From: Phycicoccus endophyticus
GTDB lineage: Bacteria > Actinomycetota > Actinomycetes > Actinomycetales > Dermatophilaceae
NCBI RefSeq assembly: GCF_011326735.1
Contig: NZ_JAANCN010000016.1
Location: 1 to 64,000, forward strand
Reading direction: 5' to 3'
Length of the DNA stretch: 64,000 nt
The notes below the pieces were generated by a model. It was not told where the DNA came from. It made no database searches and worked only from the letters and a program-made list of their open reading frames with translations. Of the stretch, positions 37,136-47,233 are shown one piece after another. Position numbers and translations under genes: made by a program. The first letter of the stretch is position 1; each line of letters starts with the position of its first letter.

Positions 37136-37635
37136 GGCTCGCCTCCGAGCGCGGCGAGCGGGTCCGCCCGGTCCGCGAGGTCGCCCCCGCCGCTCCAGCG
37201 CGGGCCCACCCCGGTGACCGTCGCCGTGCGCACCTCCGTGCGCGGGTCGACGTCGAGGACCACCTCGAGACGGTCCGGGGCGAGCCCCTCGGCGAGCCCG
37301 TGCCCCCACTCGACGACGGTGACGCTGTCCTCGACCTCGGCGTCGAGGTCGAGGTCGTCGAGCTCGAGGGCGCCACCGAGTCGGTAGGCGTCGACGTGCA
37401 CGAGCGGCGGGCCGCCGACGGTGGAGGGGTGCACCCGGGCGATGACGAAGGTCGGGGAGGTCACCGCCCCCCGCACCCCGAGCGCCTCGCCGAGGCCCTG
37501 GGTCAGGGTCGTCTTCCCGGCACCGAGGGTGCCGGTGAGCACGACGAGGTCGCCGGGGCGCAGCAGCCGGCCGAGGGCCGCGCCGAGGGCGCGGGTGTCC
37601 TCGGGGCGCGGCAGGAGCAGCCGGCGGGCGGTCAC
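37129..37635 (-). CDS. tsaE: t6A biosynthesis ATPase TsaE
   Basis: The 168-residue P-loop ATPase resets the TsaBD complex. It shows Walker A GTLGAGKTTLTQGL (about 36), the switch region GAVTSPTFVIARVH, HVDAYRL and VTVVEWGHGL. The last 30 residues are an extra actinobacterial tail. Its GTG overlaps the stop of the upstream hydrolase (GTGA). Confidence 0.95.
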   Translation of the reverse strand: MTARRLLLPRPEDTRALGAALGRLLRPGDLVVLTGTLGAGKTTLTQGLGEALGVRGAVTSPTFVIARVHPSTVGGPPLVHVDAYRLGGALELDDLDLDAEVEDSVTVVEWGHGLAEGLAPDRLEVVLDVDPRTEVRTATVTGVGPRWSGGGDLADRADPLAALGGEPC

Positions 37636-38765
37636 GACGCGGCCTCGCGCCGGGCCCGGGCGGCCCGTCGGCGCTTGGAGATGTCCTGGACGGTGCGGCG
37701 CACCCGCGGCTTGCTGCTCACCGCGACGCCGTCGGCCACGGCCCGCCGGGCCCGCTGGATGAGCGCGAGCAGCTGCTCGGTGACCAGGTCGGGGTGCTCG
37801 AGCATCAGCAGGTGACCGGCGTCCTCGATGACGACGTGCTCGGCCCCCGGGACGTGGCGGACGATCTCCTCCGAGTGCGACGCCGGGGTCACCAGGTCAC
37901 CGGCCCCGTTGATGACGAGGGTCTCGACGCCGGTCAGGGACTCGAGGGCGGGGATGAGGTCGAGCCCGTCGATGTCCGGGAGGAAGGCGGCCATGACCTC
38001 GAAGGAGGTCTCGAAGATCATCTCCGCGACGAGGTCGACCAGGGCCGGGCTCACCGGGGAGTCGAAGGCCCACCGCGCCACGGCGAGGTCCTGGACCCCC
38101 TTGCCCATCCGACGCAGCGCCCCGATCGGCCCCGCGTGCCGCGAGAGCCTCGTGAGCAGCCCGGGCCCCACCGCCCCGACGACCCGCCCGACGAGCGGAC
38201 CGAGGCCGAGCTCGATGACCTCGTGGCCACCCGGCGAGGTGGAGACCAGCCCCACGGCGAGCACCCGGTCCTGGACGATCTCGCGGTGCTGACCGGCGAA
38301 GGACATCACGCTCATCCCCCCCATCGAGTGCCCGATGAGCACGACGGGGCCGCTGGGGGCGGTGGCCTCGATGACCGTGGCGAGGTCACGACCGAGCTGC
38401 TCGACCGTGCACGAGCCGAGGTCCGGGGTGCCCGAGCGGCCGTGGCCGCGCTGGTCGTAGGTGACCACCCGCAGCCCCTGGTCGATGAGGGCGCGCCGCT
38501 GGAGGACCCAGCACTGCATCGAGAGGGCGAACCCGTGGACGAGCACGACCGTCGGGGCGCGCCCGGCGAGGTGCCGGCGGCCGCGGCTGGCCGACTGCGG
38601 GGCGTCGATCTCCACGTGCAGCTCGACGCCGTCGTCGGCGGTCAGGCGCAGCGCCTCGGACGGGACGTGCGTCCAGCCGCCCGCCGGGTCGGCCGGGGCA
38701 CCCTCGCTGCGGCGCAGCCGGGAGCCGACCGCCTCCCACGCGGCCGTCGCCGGGTTGGGGACCAT
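37632..38765 (-). CDS. Alpha/beta hydrolase between alr and tsaE
   Basis: The 377-residue protein carries VVLVHGFALSMQCW (oxyanion), TYDQRGHGRSG, the nucleophile elbow LIGHSMGGMSVMSF (Ser about 144) and C-terminal GHLLMLEHPDLV with the catalytic His. The first 70 residues are a polar extension and the last 35 are highly basic (KRRRAARARR). The substrate is unknown. The alr-hydrolase-tsaE order recurs in actinobacteria, so it belongs to this housekeeping operon. Its ATG shares one base with the alr stop (TGATG). Confidence 0.87.
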   Translation of the reverse strand: MVPNPATAAWEAVGSRLRRSEGAPADPAGGWTHVPSEALRLTADDGVELHVEIDAPQSASRGRRHLAGRAPTVVLVHGFALSMQCWVLQRRALIDQGLRVVTYDQRGHGRSGTPDLGSCTVEQLGRDLATVIEATAPSGPVVLIGHSMGGMSVMSFAGQHREIVQDRVLAVGLVSTSPGGHEVIELGLGPLVGRVVGAVGPGLLTRLSRHAGPIGALRRMGKGVQDLAVARWAFDSPVSPALVDLVAEMIFETSFEVMAAFLPDIDGLDLIPALESLTGVETLVINGAGDLVTPASHSEEIVRHVPGAEHVVIEDAGHLLMLEHPDLVTEQLLALIQRARRAVADGVAVSSKPRVRRTVQDISKRRRAARARREAAS

Positions 38766-39934
38766 CAGCGCTCGTCCCCGACGACGACCCGGGGCGCCCG
38801 GGGGGCCATCCGGGTGACGATCTCGTAGTTGATCGTGCCGGCGGCCTCGGCCCAGTCCTGCGCGGTCGGCTCGCCGTCGGCTCCCCGCCCGAGGAGGGTC
38901 ACCTCGTCGCCGGGCGCGCCGTCGAAGTCCGGGCCGAGGTCGAGGACCACCTGGTCCATGCAGACCCGCCCGGCGACCATGTACCGCCGCCCGCCCACCT
39001 GGACCGGCCCGGCGTTGCCGGCGTGCCGGGGGATGCCGTCGGCGTAGCCCATGGGCACGAGGCCGAGCACGGTGTCGCGGGGCGTCGTGTACTCGTGGCC
39101 GTAGCTGACGCCCTGCCCGGCCCGGGCCCGCTTGACCTGGGTGAGCCGGGCGGTGACCCGCATCGCCTCGCGCAGCCCGAAGTCGGCGGGCGTGCCGAGG
39201 TCGGGCACCGGGGAGAGGCCGTAGACGGCCAGGCCGGGGCGCACGAGGTCGAGGTGGGCCGCGGGGGTGGTCAGGGTGGCCGCCGAGTTGGCGAGGTGGC
39301 GCAGGCCCGGGTCGAGGCCCACCCGGCGCAGCGCGTCCACCGCCGCGGCGAAGCGCTCCTGCTGCGCCCGCACGGTCGGGTGCTCGGGGGCGTCGGCCCA
39401 GGCCAGGTGGGACCACGTCCCGGTGAGCTCGACGCTGCCCTCGGCGACCGCCCGGGCGAGCTCGAGGGTGAACTCCTCCCAGTCGGTGAGGACCCCGCCG
39501 CGTCCGAGGCCGGTGTCGACCTTGGCCTGGACGCGGGCGGCCTGCCCGCGCTCGCGGGCGGCGGCGACGGCCGAGCGCAGGCTCCAGGCGCTGCCGACGG
39601 TGACCTCGATGCCCGCGTCGAGCGCCGCGCCGAGGTCGGCCTGGGGTGGGAAGATCCACGTCAGCAGCGGCGCCTCGACCCCGGCGGCCCGCAGCGCGAG
39701 CGCCTCCTGCAGCTGGGCCACCCCGAGCCAGGCGGCGCCGCCGGCCAGGGCCGCCCGGGCGGCGGTGACGATGCCGTGGCCGTAGGCGTCGCCCTTGACG
39801 ACCGCCATGACCTGTGCGGGAGCGGCCCGGCGCACGAGCTCGGCGACGTTGTCGCGGATCGCGGCGGCGTCGACGGTCACCCACGCGGAGGCGCCCGCGG
39901 TCGCGGGTGCGGAGGGCGCGAGAGGGTCGGTCAT
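38765..39934 (-). CDS. alr: Alanine racemase
   Basis: Alr makes D-alanine for peptidoglycan with PLP. The 389-residue enzyme has the PLP lysine in VMAVVKGDAYGHG (Lys47), SHLAWAD, HLANSAATLTTPAAH, the catalytic Tyr region GVSYGHEYTTPRDT and the MGYADGIPRHAGN block, then GRVCMDQVVLDLG. The ATG at 39934 has a -10 ten nt upstream, so the alr-to-tsaD group may be transcribed independently of nnr. Confidence 0.96.
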   Translation of the reverse strand: MTDPLAPSAPATAGASAWVTVDAAAIRDNVAELVRRAAPAQVMAVVKGDAYGHGIVTAARAALAGGAAWLGVAQLQEALALRAAGVEAPLLTWIFPPQADLGAALDAGIEVTVGSAWSLRSAVAAARERGQAARVQAKVDTGLGRGGVLTDWEEFTLELARAVAEGSVELTGTWSHLAWADAPEHPTVRAQQERFAAAVDALRRVGLDPGLRHLANSAATLTTPAAHLDLVRPGLAVYGLSPVPDLGTPADFGLREAMRVTARLTQVKRARAGQGVSYGHEYTTPRDTVLGLVPMGYADGIPRHAGNAGPVQVGGRRYMVAGRVCMDQVVLDLGPDFDGAPGDEVTLLGRGADGEPTAQDWAEAAGTINYEIVTRMAPRAPRVVVGDER

Positions 39935-39944
39935 GGGCCGCACC

Positions 39945-39950
39945 AGTGTA
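39945..39950 (-). promoter_or_regulatory. -10 hexamer before alr
   Basis: TACACT on the minus strand, ten nt before the alr ATG, in the 76-nt gap after nnr. Confidence 0.45.
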
Positions 39951-40010
39951 GGGCCGTGACCAGGGCGCGGGTCGCGCCGCCCGGTGCCGGCGGCCGTGGC
40001 ACGGGGCCGG

Positions 40011-41468
40011 TCAGGAGCGCCGCAGCAGCGTGGCGACCGTGCCCGGGAGCGCCCGGGCCACGGCGAGCGCGCGCACCGGCCCCCCGGGGTTGGCGTGCTC
40101 GGCGGCCACGCCGTGGACGAGCGCGCCGAGCGCTCCCGCCTCGTGCGGCGCCAGACCGGCGGCGAGCAGGGTGCCGAGCAGCCCGGCGAGGACGTCACCG
40201 GCTCCCGCCGTCGCCAGCCAGGACGGGGCGTCGGACTGCGACCAGACCGCGGCCCCCTCCCCCGGTGGCACGACGAGGGTCGTCGACCCCTTGAGCAGCA
40301 CGCTCGCCCCGGTGGCCCGCGCCAGCCGTCGGGCGTGCTCGAGCGGGGCCCCCTCGACCGCGTCCCGGGCGACCTGCTCGCCCTCGAGGCGCCCCAGCAG
40401 CCGGGCGCACTCCCCCGCATGCGGCGTGAGCAGGGTCGGGCGCCCACGCCGGCTCTCGAGCACCGACGCGTCGAGCAGGTCCAGCCCCCCCGCGTCGACG
40501 ACGACCGGCTCCTCCCCTGCGAGCGCCGCCCGCGCGGCCGACATCTGCTCCGCGGCCCCCTCCCCCTGCGCACCGGTGTCCAGGCCGGGGCCCACGACCC
40601 AGGCCTGCACCCGGCCGACGCCGTGGGTCGCCTCGGGCACCGCGGCGGCCACGAGCCGGTCCGGGCTCGGCGTGCCGACGTAGCGCACCATCCCCGCCCC
40701 TGCCTCCGCGGCCGCGGTGACGCACAGGACGGCCGCGCCGGTGTAGCCCTCACCACCGGCGACGACGCCGACGACACCACGCGAGTACTTGTCGTCGCTC
40801 GGCACCGGGACCGGCCAGCGACCGGCGACGTCGTCGTGGTCGAGCCGTCGCACGACGGGCTCGTCCTCGACGACGACCCCGATGTCGACGACGGTCAGGG
40901 CGCCGCAGGCCTGCTCGGTGGCCGGCAGGAGGTGCACGGGCTTGGCGACCGAGAAGGTGACCGTCTCGTCGGCGAGCACCCCGGCCGGGTCGAGCACGGC
41001 ACCGGCCGGGTCCTGCCCGGAGGGCAGGTCGACCGCGATGACGTAGGCCCCCTCGGGCACCGCCGCGACCCAGCGCCGCGCCGGGTCGCCCAACCCGGGC
41101 CGGGCACCGATCCCGAGCACCCCGTCGAGGACGACGTCGGCCTCGGCGAGCGCCGTCTCGTCCTCGGTGAGCACGACGCCGGCCTGCTCCGCCGCGGCGC
41201 GGGCCCCGGCGTGGACCCGGTCGCCGTGCACCGCGACGGCGTTCCACCCGGCCTCGGCCAGCCGGGCCACGGCGTAGAGCGCGTCGGCACCGTTGTTGCC
41301 GGGTCCGACGAGCGCGGCCACCGACGAGCCGCCACGCTCGGTGAGCCTGGCCTCGGCGACGGCGGCGAGCCCGTCGACCGCCCTCGCCATGAGCTCGCCG
41401 TCCGCGAGCGTGGCCATGGCCACCTCCTCGGCGGCGTAGACGGAGCGGGTCGAGAACGCCTCGATCAC
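40011..41468 (-). CDS. nnr: Bifunctional NAD(P)H-hydrate epimerase / ADP-dependent NAD(P)H-hydrate dehydratase
   Basis: The 485-residue repair enzyme restores damaged NADH/NADPH hydrates. The N-terminal epimerase half (YjeF_N) has [24 protein letters not shown]; the usual NNGGDG reads NNGADA. The C-terminal ADP-dependent dehydratase half (carbohydrate-kinase fold) has [24 protein letters not shown] and the conserved [22 protein letters not shown]. Its GTG overlaps the acpS stop (GTGA). The acpS-nnr order is common in actinobacteria. Confidence 0.93.
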   Translation of the reverse strand: MIEAFSTRSVYAAEEVAMATLADGELMARAVDGLAAVAEARLTERGGSSVAALVGPGNNGADALYAVARLAEAGWNAVAVHGDRVHAGARAAAEQAGVVLTEDETALAEADVVLDGVLGIGARPGLGDPARRWVAAVPEGAYVIAVDLPSGQDPAGAVLDPAGVLADETVTFSVAKPVHLLPATEQACGALTVVDIGVVVEDEPVVRRLDHDDVAGRWPVPVPSDDKYSRGVVGVVAGGEGYTGAAVLCVTAAAEAGAGMVRYVGTPSPDRLVAAAVPEATHGVGRVQAWVVGPGLDTGAQGEGAAEQMSAARAALAGEEPVVVDAGGLDLLDASVLESRRGRPTLLTPHAGECARLLGRLEGEQVARDAVEGAPLEHARRLARATGASVLLKGSTTLVVPPGEGAAVWSQSDAPSWLATAGAGDVLAGLLGTLLAAGLAPHEAGALGALVHGVAAEHANPGGPVRALAVARALPGTVATLLRRS

Positions 41469-41830
41469 GGGCGGACCTCCTCGGTCTCGGCGACGACGAC
41501 GGCCGAGGCGACCCCCGCGTCGTGCGACAGCGACACGTGGACGCTGTCGATGTGCAGGGCCGCCATCCGGTCCGCGACGCCGCCGCGCACGGAGAACGCG
41601 GGTCGCCGGTCGGGGCCGCGCACCACCTCGGCGTCGTGCCAGGAGAGCCCGACCGGGGCACCGAGCGCCTTGGCCAGGGCCTCCTTCGCGGCGAACCGCG
41701 CCGCGCGGGAGTTCAGCGGCAGGTCGCGTTCGGCGGGGGTGAACAGGCGCTCCCCGAGCGCCGGGGTGCGCTCGAGCGCGGCGCCGAAGCGCGCCACGTC
41801 GACGACGTCGATGCCGACGCCGACGATCAC
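41465..41830 (-). CDS. acpS: Holo-[acyl-carrier-protein] synthase
   Basis: AcpS transfers the phosphopantetheine arm of CoA to acyl carrier protein. The 121-residue enzyme has the family signatures [13 protein letters not shown] (metal Asp8) and [12 protein letters not shown] (Glu, about 50), and the ending [22 protein letters not shown] start, 13 nt after the end of glmS, so it belongs to the same transcript. Its stop overlaps the nnr start. Confidence 0.95.
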   Translation of the reverse strand: MIVGVGIDVVDVARFGAALERTPALGERLFTPAERDLPLNSRAARFAAKEALAKALGAPVGLSWHDAEVVRGPDRRPAFSVRGGVADRMAALHIDSVHVSLSHDAGVASAVVVAETEEVRP

Positions 41831-41843
41831 CGCGACACCGGCA

Positions 41844-43703
41844 TCACTCGACGGTGACGCTCTTGGCGAGGTTGCGCGGCTGGTCGACGTCCAGCCCCTT
41901 GGCGCTCGCCAGGTGCAGGGCGAAGACCTGCAGCGGCACGACGGCGAGCAGCGGCGCGAGCATCGGCGGGCACGGCGGGATGCGCACGACCTCGCTGGCG
42001 AACGGCTCGACGTCCTCGTCGTCGTCGTGGGCGATGACGAGCGTGCGCGCGCCCCGGGCGCGGATCTCCTGGATGTTCGAGACCACCTTGCGGTGCAGGT
42101 CGTGCGGGGTGTCGGGCCCGGGGACGACGACGAAGACCGGCTGGCCCGGCTCGATGAGCGCGATCGGCCCGTGCTTGAGCTCGCCGGCGGCGAACCCCTC
42201 GGCGTGGATGTAGGCGAGCTCCTTGAGCTTCAGCGCCCCCTCCATCGCGACGGGGAAGCCCATGTGCCGCCCGAGGAAGAGCACCGAGCGGGTGTCGGCC
42301 ATGAACTCGGCCATCTCGCGCACCCGGTCCATCCGCCCGAGCAGCCGGCCGATCCGCTCCGGCATCGCGTGCAGCTCGCGCAGGACGGCCTTGGCGTCGT
42401 CGGCGTAGGTCTCGCCCCGCAGCTGGGCGAGGTAGAGGCCGAGCAGGTAGCAGGCGGTGATCTGGGCGAGGAAGGCCTTGGTCGAGGCGACGGCGACCTC
42501 GGGGCCGGCGTGCGTGTAGAGCACCGCGTCCGAGGCCCGGGGGATGGTCGAGCCGTGGGTGTTGCAGATCGAGAGCGTCATCGCGCCGAGCTCGGCGGCG
42601 TGCCGCACCGCCATGAGGGTGTCCATCGTCTCGCCGGACTGGCTGATCGACACCACGAGGGTGCTCTCGTCGACGATGGGGTCGCAGTAGCGGAACTCGT
42701 GGGCGAGGGCGACCTCGACGGGGATGCGCGTCCAGCGCTCGATGGCGTACTTGGCCACCATGCCCGCATAGGCGGCGGTGCCGCAGGCGACGATGGTCAC
42801 CCGCTCCACCCGCCGCAGCCGCTCCTCGGGGATGCGCAGGTCGTCGAGGATGAGCGCGCCGGACTCGTCGGTACGCCCGAGCAGCGTGTCGGCGACGGCG
42901 TGCGGCTGCTCGTGGATCTCCTTCTCCATGAAGGTCGGGTAACCGCCCTTCTCGGCGGCGGCGGCGTCCCAGGTCACCTCGTAGGCGGTGCCCTCGGCGG
43001 GCGTGCCGTCGAAGCCGACGACGGTGTGCCCCTGCGGGGTGATCGTCACGATCTGGTCCTGGCCCAGCTCGACGGCGTGCCGGGTGTGCCCGATGAACGC
43101 GGCGACGTCGCTGCCGAGGAAGCTCTCCCCGTCGCCGAGCCCGACGACGAGCGGGCTGTTGCGGCGGGCCCCGACGACGACCCCGGGGCTCTCGGCGTGG
43201 ACCGCGAGGAGGGTGAAGGCCCCCTCGAGCCGGCCGACGACCCGGCGCATCGCCTCGGTGAGGTCGCCGAGGCGGTCGTACTCCCGGCCGACGAGCTTGG
43301 CGACGACCTCGGTGTCGGTCTCGGAGGTGAACCTCACGCCGTCGGCGAGCAGCTCCTTCTTCAGGGCGTGGAAGTTCTCGATGATGCCGTTGTGGATGAG
43401 CGCGAGCCGGTCGCCCTCCCCGCCCGTGTGCGGGTGGGCGTTGTCGTCGGTGGGGCCGCCGTGGGTGGCCCACCGGGTGTGCCCGATGGCGGTCCGGGCC
43501 GGGGCCAGGGGCTCGGCCTCCAGGGCCGCACGGAGGTTCTCGAGCTTGCCGGCGCGCTTGCGGGTCGCGATGCCGTCGGCGGTGACGAGGGCGACCCCGG
43601 CGGAGTCGTAGCCGCGGTACTCCAGCCGGGCCAGGCCCTCCATGACGACCTCGAGCGCCGTGCCGTCCGTGGCCGGGCCGACGTAGCCGACGATCCCACA
43701 CAT
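41844..43703 (-). CDS. glmS: Glutamine-fructose-6-phosphate aminotransferase (isomerising)
   Basis: GlmS makes glucosamine-6-phosphate, the entry to UDP-GlcNAc and peptidoglycan. The 619-residue protein starts MCGIVGYVG with the Cys2 nucleophile exposed after Met removal, has the amidotransferase block [19 protein letters not shown], two SIS domains ([19 protein letters not shown] and [22 protein letters not shown]) and ends [13 protein letters not shown]. The ATG has a -10 seven nt upstream and no Shine-Dalgarno. I see no glmS ribozyme in the 55-nt gap to coaA. Confidence 0.97.
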   Translation of the reverse strand: MCGIVGYVGPATDGTALEVVMEGLARLEYRGYDSAGVALVTADGIATRKRAGKLENLRAALEAEPLAPARTAIGHTRWATHGGPTDDNAHPHTGGEGDRLALIHNGIIENFHALKKELLADGVRFTSETDTEVVAKLVGREYDRLGDLTEAMRRVVGRLEGAFTLLAVHAESPGVVVGARRNSPLVVGLGDGESFLGSDVAAFIGHTRHAVELGQDQIVTITPQGHTVVGFDGTPAEGTAYEVTWDAAAAEKGGYPTFMEKEIHEQPHAVADTLLGRTDESGALILDDLRIPEERLRRVERVTIVACGTAAYAGMVAKYAIERWTRIPVEVALAHEFRYCDPIVDESTLVVSISQSGETMDTLMAVRHAAELGAMTLSICNTHGSTIPRASDAVLYTHAGPEVAVASTKAFLAQITACYLLGLYLAQLRGETYADDAKAVLRELHAMPERIGRLLGRMDRVREMAEFMADTRSVLFLGRHMGFPVAMEGALKLKELAYIHAEGFAAGELKHGPIALIEPGQPVFVVVPGPDTPHDLHRKVVSNIQEIRARGARTLVIAHDDDEDVEPFASEVVRIPPCPPMLAPLLAVVPLQVFALHLASAKGLDVDQPRNLAKSVTVE

Positions 43704-43710
43704 GGCGGCC

Positions 43711-43716
43711 AGCGTA
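43711..43716 (-). promoter_or_regulatory. -10 hexamer of glmS (leaderless type)
   Basis: TACGCT on the minus strand, seven nt before the glmS ATG. It likely drives the whole glmS-acpS-nnr run. Confidence 0.5.
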
Positions 43717-43758
43717 GCCGCTGGGGCCCGTCACCCCGGGATGCGCCATGATGGCCGG

Positions 43759-44742
43759 GTGACCGCAGCGGAGCAGGCGCTCGCCCGTCTCGGGCTCGCC
43801 GCGGAGGCCGGCGTCCCGACACCGTACGTCGACCTCGACCGGCGGGCCTGGTCGCGGCTGCGTGAGGAGCACCCGATGAGCCTCACGCAGGACGACCTGG
43901 CCCGGCTGCGCGGCGTCGGGGACCGGCTGGACCTGCGGGAGGTCGAGGACGTCTACCTCCCCCTCTCCCGGCTCCTGCACTTCTACGTCGAGGCGGTCCA
44001 CGGGCTGCGCCTCGCCACCTCGGAGTTCCTCGGCGAGCGCCCGAGCCGGGTCCCGTTCGTCGTCGGGGTCGCGGGGTCGGTGGCCGTCGGGAAGTCCACG
44101 ACCGCCCGCATCCTGCGCGAGCTGATGTCGCGGTGGCCGCACACCCCGCGGGTCGAGCTCGTGACGACCGACGGCTTCCTCTACCCCAACGCCGAGCTCC
44201 AGCGGCGGGGGCTGCTGCAGCGCAAGGGCTTCCCGGAGTCCTACGACCGGCGGGCCCTGCTGCGCTTCGTCGCGGACGTCAAGTCCGGGATGCCGGTGGT
44301 CGAGGCACCCCAGTACTCCCATCTCACCTACGACGTCCTGCCCGAGCCACTGCTCGTGCGCAAGCCGGACGTCCTCATCGTCGAGGGCCTCAACGTCCTC
44401 CAGCCGCCGGCCCTGCGACCGGACGGGGAGAGCACGAGCGCGGTCTCGGACTACTTCGACTTCTCGGTCTACGTCGACGCCCCCGTCGAGGACGTGCGCC
44501 GCTGGTACGTCGACCGCTTCCTCCGGCTGCGCGAGACCGCGTTCGCCGACCCGCAGTCCTACTTCCACCGGTACGCGGGGCTCACCGACGACGAGGCGCG
44601 CGCGACGGCCGCGGACATCTGGGCGCGGACCAACGAGCCCAACCTCGTCGAGAACGTCCTGCCCACCCGCGAGCGGGCCACCCTCGTGCTCTCCAAGGAG
44701 GCCGACCACGCGGTGACCCGGATCAGGCTGCGGAAGATCTGA
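43759..44742 (+). CDS. coaA: Type I pantothenate kinase
   Basis: CoaA phosphorylates pantothenate, the first step of CoA synthesis. The 327-residue protein has the P-loop [16 protein letters not shown] (about 95-110), [53 protein letters not shown] and [25 protein letters not shown], in family order and length. GTG at 43759 with CATGAT six nt upstream as a possible -10; an earlier in-frame start would add a 19-residue non-conserved leader. Divergent from glmS. Confidence 0.95.
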   Translation: MTAAEQALARLGLAAEAGVPTPYVDLDRRAWSRLREEHPMSLTQDDLARLRGVGDRLDLREVEDVYLPLSRLLHFYVEAVHGLRLATSEFLGERPSRVPFVVGVAGSVAVGKSTTARILRELMSRWPHTPRVELVTTDGFLYPNAELQRRGLLQRKGFPESYDRRALLRFVADVKSGMPVVEAPQYSHLTYDVLPEPLLVRKPDVLIVEGLNVLQPPALRPDGESTSAVSDYFDFSVYVDAPVEDVRRWYVDRFLRLRETAFADPQSYFHRYAGLTDDEARATAADIWARTNEPNLVENVLPTRERATLVLSKEADHAVTRIRLRKI

Positions 44743-44772
44743 GCGCGCCCGGGCGCCGCGGCACCGGCCGGC

Positions 44773-45498
44773 TCAGTACCAGTGCGGGTAGCGGGCCTGC
44801 CACTGGGCCAGCGCGTTGCACGGGGTGCCGTACGAGCTGCGGATGTAGCCGAGCCCCCAGCTGATCTGGGTGACCGGGTTGGTGCGCCAGTCGCTGGCCA
44901 CGGAGGCCATCTTCGAGCCGGGCAGGGACTGCGGGATGCCGTAGGCGCCGGAGGAGGAGTTCTCGGCCCACCAGCTCCAGCCGCTCTCGCCGATCCACAG
45001 CTGGTCCAGGCAGGTCCACTGCGACTCGTCGAACCCGTACTCCGGCATGAGCAGCCGGGCGACCGACTTGGGGTCCTCCTGGGCGTTCTCCAGGACGCGC
45101 TTGCGCTCGGCGGCCCGGGCGGCACGCTCCTGGGCGGCCTGGCGCTTGCGGGCCAGGGCCGCGGCCTCGGCACGCTCGGCGGCGGCGACCTTCGCGGCGG
45201 CGACCGAGCGCTGGGTGTTGGTCGCCGAGCGGTCCGCGGCGACCCGGGTCGCGTCCTCCATCGCGACCTCGCTCTCCTGCGTCGAGGCCGAGGTCGTCGT
45301 GTCGTCGACGGCGAGGGTCAGCGAGTCGGCGGTCGCGGTGTCCTCGAACGCACCGGTCAGGGCGAGCCCGCTCGTGGCCACCGCGGCGACGAGGCTCGTC
45401 GAGACCAGGGGCCGGCCCACGACCGAGACGGCGGTCCGCCCGAGCGGACGCCGGGGGGCGGCGTGGCGCGGGGCGTGACGCGGGGTGTAGCGGGCCAT
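44773..45498 (-). CDS. Exported transglycosylase-like protein (aggregation-promoting-factor C-terminal domain)
   Basis: The 241-residue protein has a basic His/Pro/Arg-rich n-region, a hydrophobic export segment (about 32-48) and an Ala/Arg/Glu-rich coiled-coil (about 85-135). The C-terminal domain has QWTCLDQLWIGESGWSWWAEN, with a putative catalytic Glu, SGAYGIPQSLPGSKM and YGTPCNALAQWQARYPHWY. Two Cys probably form a disulfide. This domain is related to lysozyme-like, resuscitation-promoting peptidoglycan enzymes. ATG at 45498 without a good Shine-Dalgarno; a GTG at 45546 would add 16 residues. Confidence 0.85.
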   Translation of the reverse strand: MARYTPRHAPRHAAPRRPLGRTAVSVVGRPLVSTSLVAAVATSGLALTGAFEDTATADSLTLAVDDTTTSASTQESEVAMEDATRVAADRSATNTQRSVAAAKVAAAERAEAAALARKRQAAQERAARAAERKRVLENAQEDPKSVARLLMPEYGFDESQWTCLDQLWIGESGWSWWAENSSSGAYGIPQSLPGSKMASVASDWRTNPVTQISWGLGYIRSSYGTPCNALAQWQARYPHWY

Positions 45499-45572
45499 GC
45501 GGGAGCGGCGGACCTTCCGGGGCGGGGCGGGGCGTGGTGGGACCACACGGGGCGTTACGGAATCGAGACCTC

Positions 45573-45578
45573 ACTGTA
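45573..45578 (-). promoter_or_regulatory. Possible -10 for the transglycosylase-like gene
   Basis: TACAGT on the minus strand, 74 nt before the ATG, giving a leader of about 65 nt. The -35 is unclear. The rest of the 45499-45676 gap shows G-rich runs but no recognisable riboswitch. Confidence 0.3.
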
Positions 45579-45676
45579 GGGAATACCCCACCACGGGGGG
45601 AAACCCGACCCTGAGCGTCCGCTCAGCCGGGCTCCCCGCCCGGCGGTCCCGGCGGGCCCCGAGCGCGGCGGCGGGG

Positions 45677-47014
45677 CTACGGCTCGAGACCCTCGAGCAG
45701 GTCGGTGACCAGCGCGGCGATCGGGCTGCGCTCGGAGCGGGTCAAGGTCACGTGGGCGAACAGCGGGTGGCCCTTGAGCGCCTCGACGACCGCGACGACG
45801 CCGTCGTGCCGACCGACGCGCAGGTTGTCGCGCTGGGCGACGTCGTGGGTCAGGACGACCTTGGAGTTCTGCCCCACCCGGGAGAGGACGGTGAGCAGCA
45901 CGTTGCGCTCGAGGCTCTGGGCCTCGTCGACGATGACGAACGCGTCGTGCAGGCTGCGCCCACGGATGTGGGTCAGCGGCAGCACCTCGAGCATCCCCCG
46001 GTCGAGCACCTCGTCGACGACCTCGCGGGAGACGAGCGCCGAGAGGGTGTCGAAGACCGCCTGGCCCCACGGGTTCATCTTCTCGGCCTCCGAGCCGGGC
46101 AGGTAGCCGAGGTCCTGACCGCCGACGGCGTACAGCGGCCGGAAGACGACGACCCGGCGCTGCTGGCGGCGCTCCATGACCGCCTCGAGCCCCGCGCACA
46201 GCGCGAGGGCGGACTTGCCGGTGCCTGCGCGCCCGCCGAGGCTGACGATGCCGATGTCGGGGTCGAGGAGCAGGTCCAGGGCGATCCGCTGCTCGGCGCT
46301 GCGGCCGTGCAGGCCGAACGCGTCGCGGTCGCCGCGCACGAGCCGGACCTGCTTGTCCGGCCCCACGCGCCCGAGGCCCGAGCCGCGCGGGGACATCAGC
46401 TTCAGCCCCGTGTGGCACGGCAGCTCACCGGCCGCGACGCTCTCCAGCCGGCCGTACTCGTAGAGGTGGTCCATCTCCTCGGTCGTCACGTCCAGCTCGG
46501 CCATCCCGGTCCAGCCGGACTCGACCGCGAGCTCCGCGCGGTACTCCTCGGCGTCGAGCCCACAGGCCGAGGCCTTGACCCGCATCGGCAGGTCCTTGCT
46601 GACGACCGTCACGAGAGAGCCCTCGTTGGCGATGTTGCGGGCGACGGCCAGGATGCGGGTGTCGTTGTCGCCGAGGCGGAAGCCGGCCGGCAGCGAGGTG
46701 GGGTCGGTGTGGTTGAGCTCGACCCGCAGCGTGCCCCCCTCGTCGCCGACGGGGACCGGGGAGTCCAGCCGCCCCGCCTGGATGCGCAGGTCGTCGAGCA
46801 TCCGCAGCGCCGTGCGGGCGAAGTAGCCCAGCTCGGGGTGGTGGCGCTTGGCCTCGAGCTCGGTGACGACGACGACCGGGAGGACGACCTCGTGCTCGGC
46901 GAACCGGAGGATGGCCCGGGGGTCGGACAGGAGGACCGAGGTGTCGAGCACGAACGTCCGCCTCGGCTCCTTCCCCCGTCGGGTGCCTGCTGCCGTCCGC
47001 GTGCTCGAGGCCAT
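45677..47014 (-). CDS. PhoH2-type protein (PIN domain fused to PhoH ATPase)
   Basis: The 445-residue protein has an N-terminal PIN RNase domain ([13 protein letters not shown], the Glu of [15 protein letters not shown], and the [10 protein letters not shown] Asp pair) and a C-terminal PhoH helicase-like ATPase with Walker [13 protein letters not shown] (about 260) and Walker [12 protein letters not shown]. Such fusions unwind and cleave RNA, and in mycobacteria are paired with an upstream small antitoxin (PhoAT). I see no such gene here. The ATG at 47014 lies six nt after AGGAG. The 219-nt gap upstream holds no gene or clear promoter. Confidence 0.9.
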   Translation of the reverse strand: MASSTRTAAGTRRGKEPRRTFVLDTSVLLSDPRAILRFAEHEVVLPVVVVTELEAKRHHPELGYFARTALRMLDDLRIQAGRLDSPVPVGDEGGTLRVELNHTDPTSLPAGFRLGDNDTRILAVARNIANEGSLVTVVSKDLPMRVKASACGLDAEEYRAELAVESGWTGMAELDVTTEEMDHLYEYGRLESVAAGELPCHTGLKLMSPRGSGLGRVGPDKQVRLVRGDRDAFGLHGRSAEQRIALDLLLDPDIGIVSLGGRAGTGKSALALCAGLEAVMERRQQRRVVVFRPLYAVGGQDLGYLPGSEAEKMNPWGQAVFDTLSALVSREVVDEVLDRGMLEVLPLTHIRGRSLHDAFVIVDEAQSLERNVLLTVLSRVGQNSKVVLTHDVAQRDNLRVGRHDGVVAVVEALKGHPLFAHVTLTRSERSPIAALVTDLLEGLEP

Positions 47015-47233
47015 GTGCCGCTCCTGTGGTCGAGGGAGGTGCGTGACTCGCACGCTACGACGCGGTGTCGCGGCCGGTGCCGAGCGCGACTCGGCGTGTC
47101 GGCCTACCTGAAACGGGTGTGACGTGTGGTGCTGATGTGGCGAAACGTCACGTGCCCGTCATCCTCCGGCCCCCGGGTGTCCACCGGCGCCCGGCCGCCC
47201 AGCGGACCCGGGCGGGGGCCGGCGGGCGGGCGC

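Noticed and set aside
43704-43758. glmS ribozyme or riboswitch upstream of glmS
   Set aside because: Only 55 nt separate glmS and coaA, and a -10 lies seven nt before the glmS ATG, leaving no leader for a ribozyme.
41827-44709. Very long open frame on the minus strand (about 960 codons) partly antisense or out of frame to glmS and coaA
   Set aside because: Its translation is Arg/Gly/Pro-rich low-complexity sequence with no domain; glmS and coaA in other frames have complete family motifs. Such shadows are common at this GC content.
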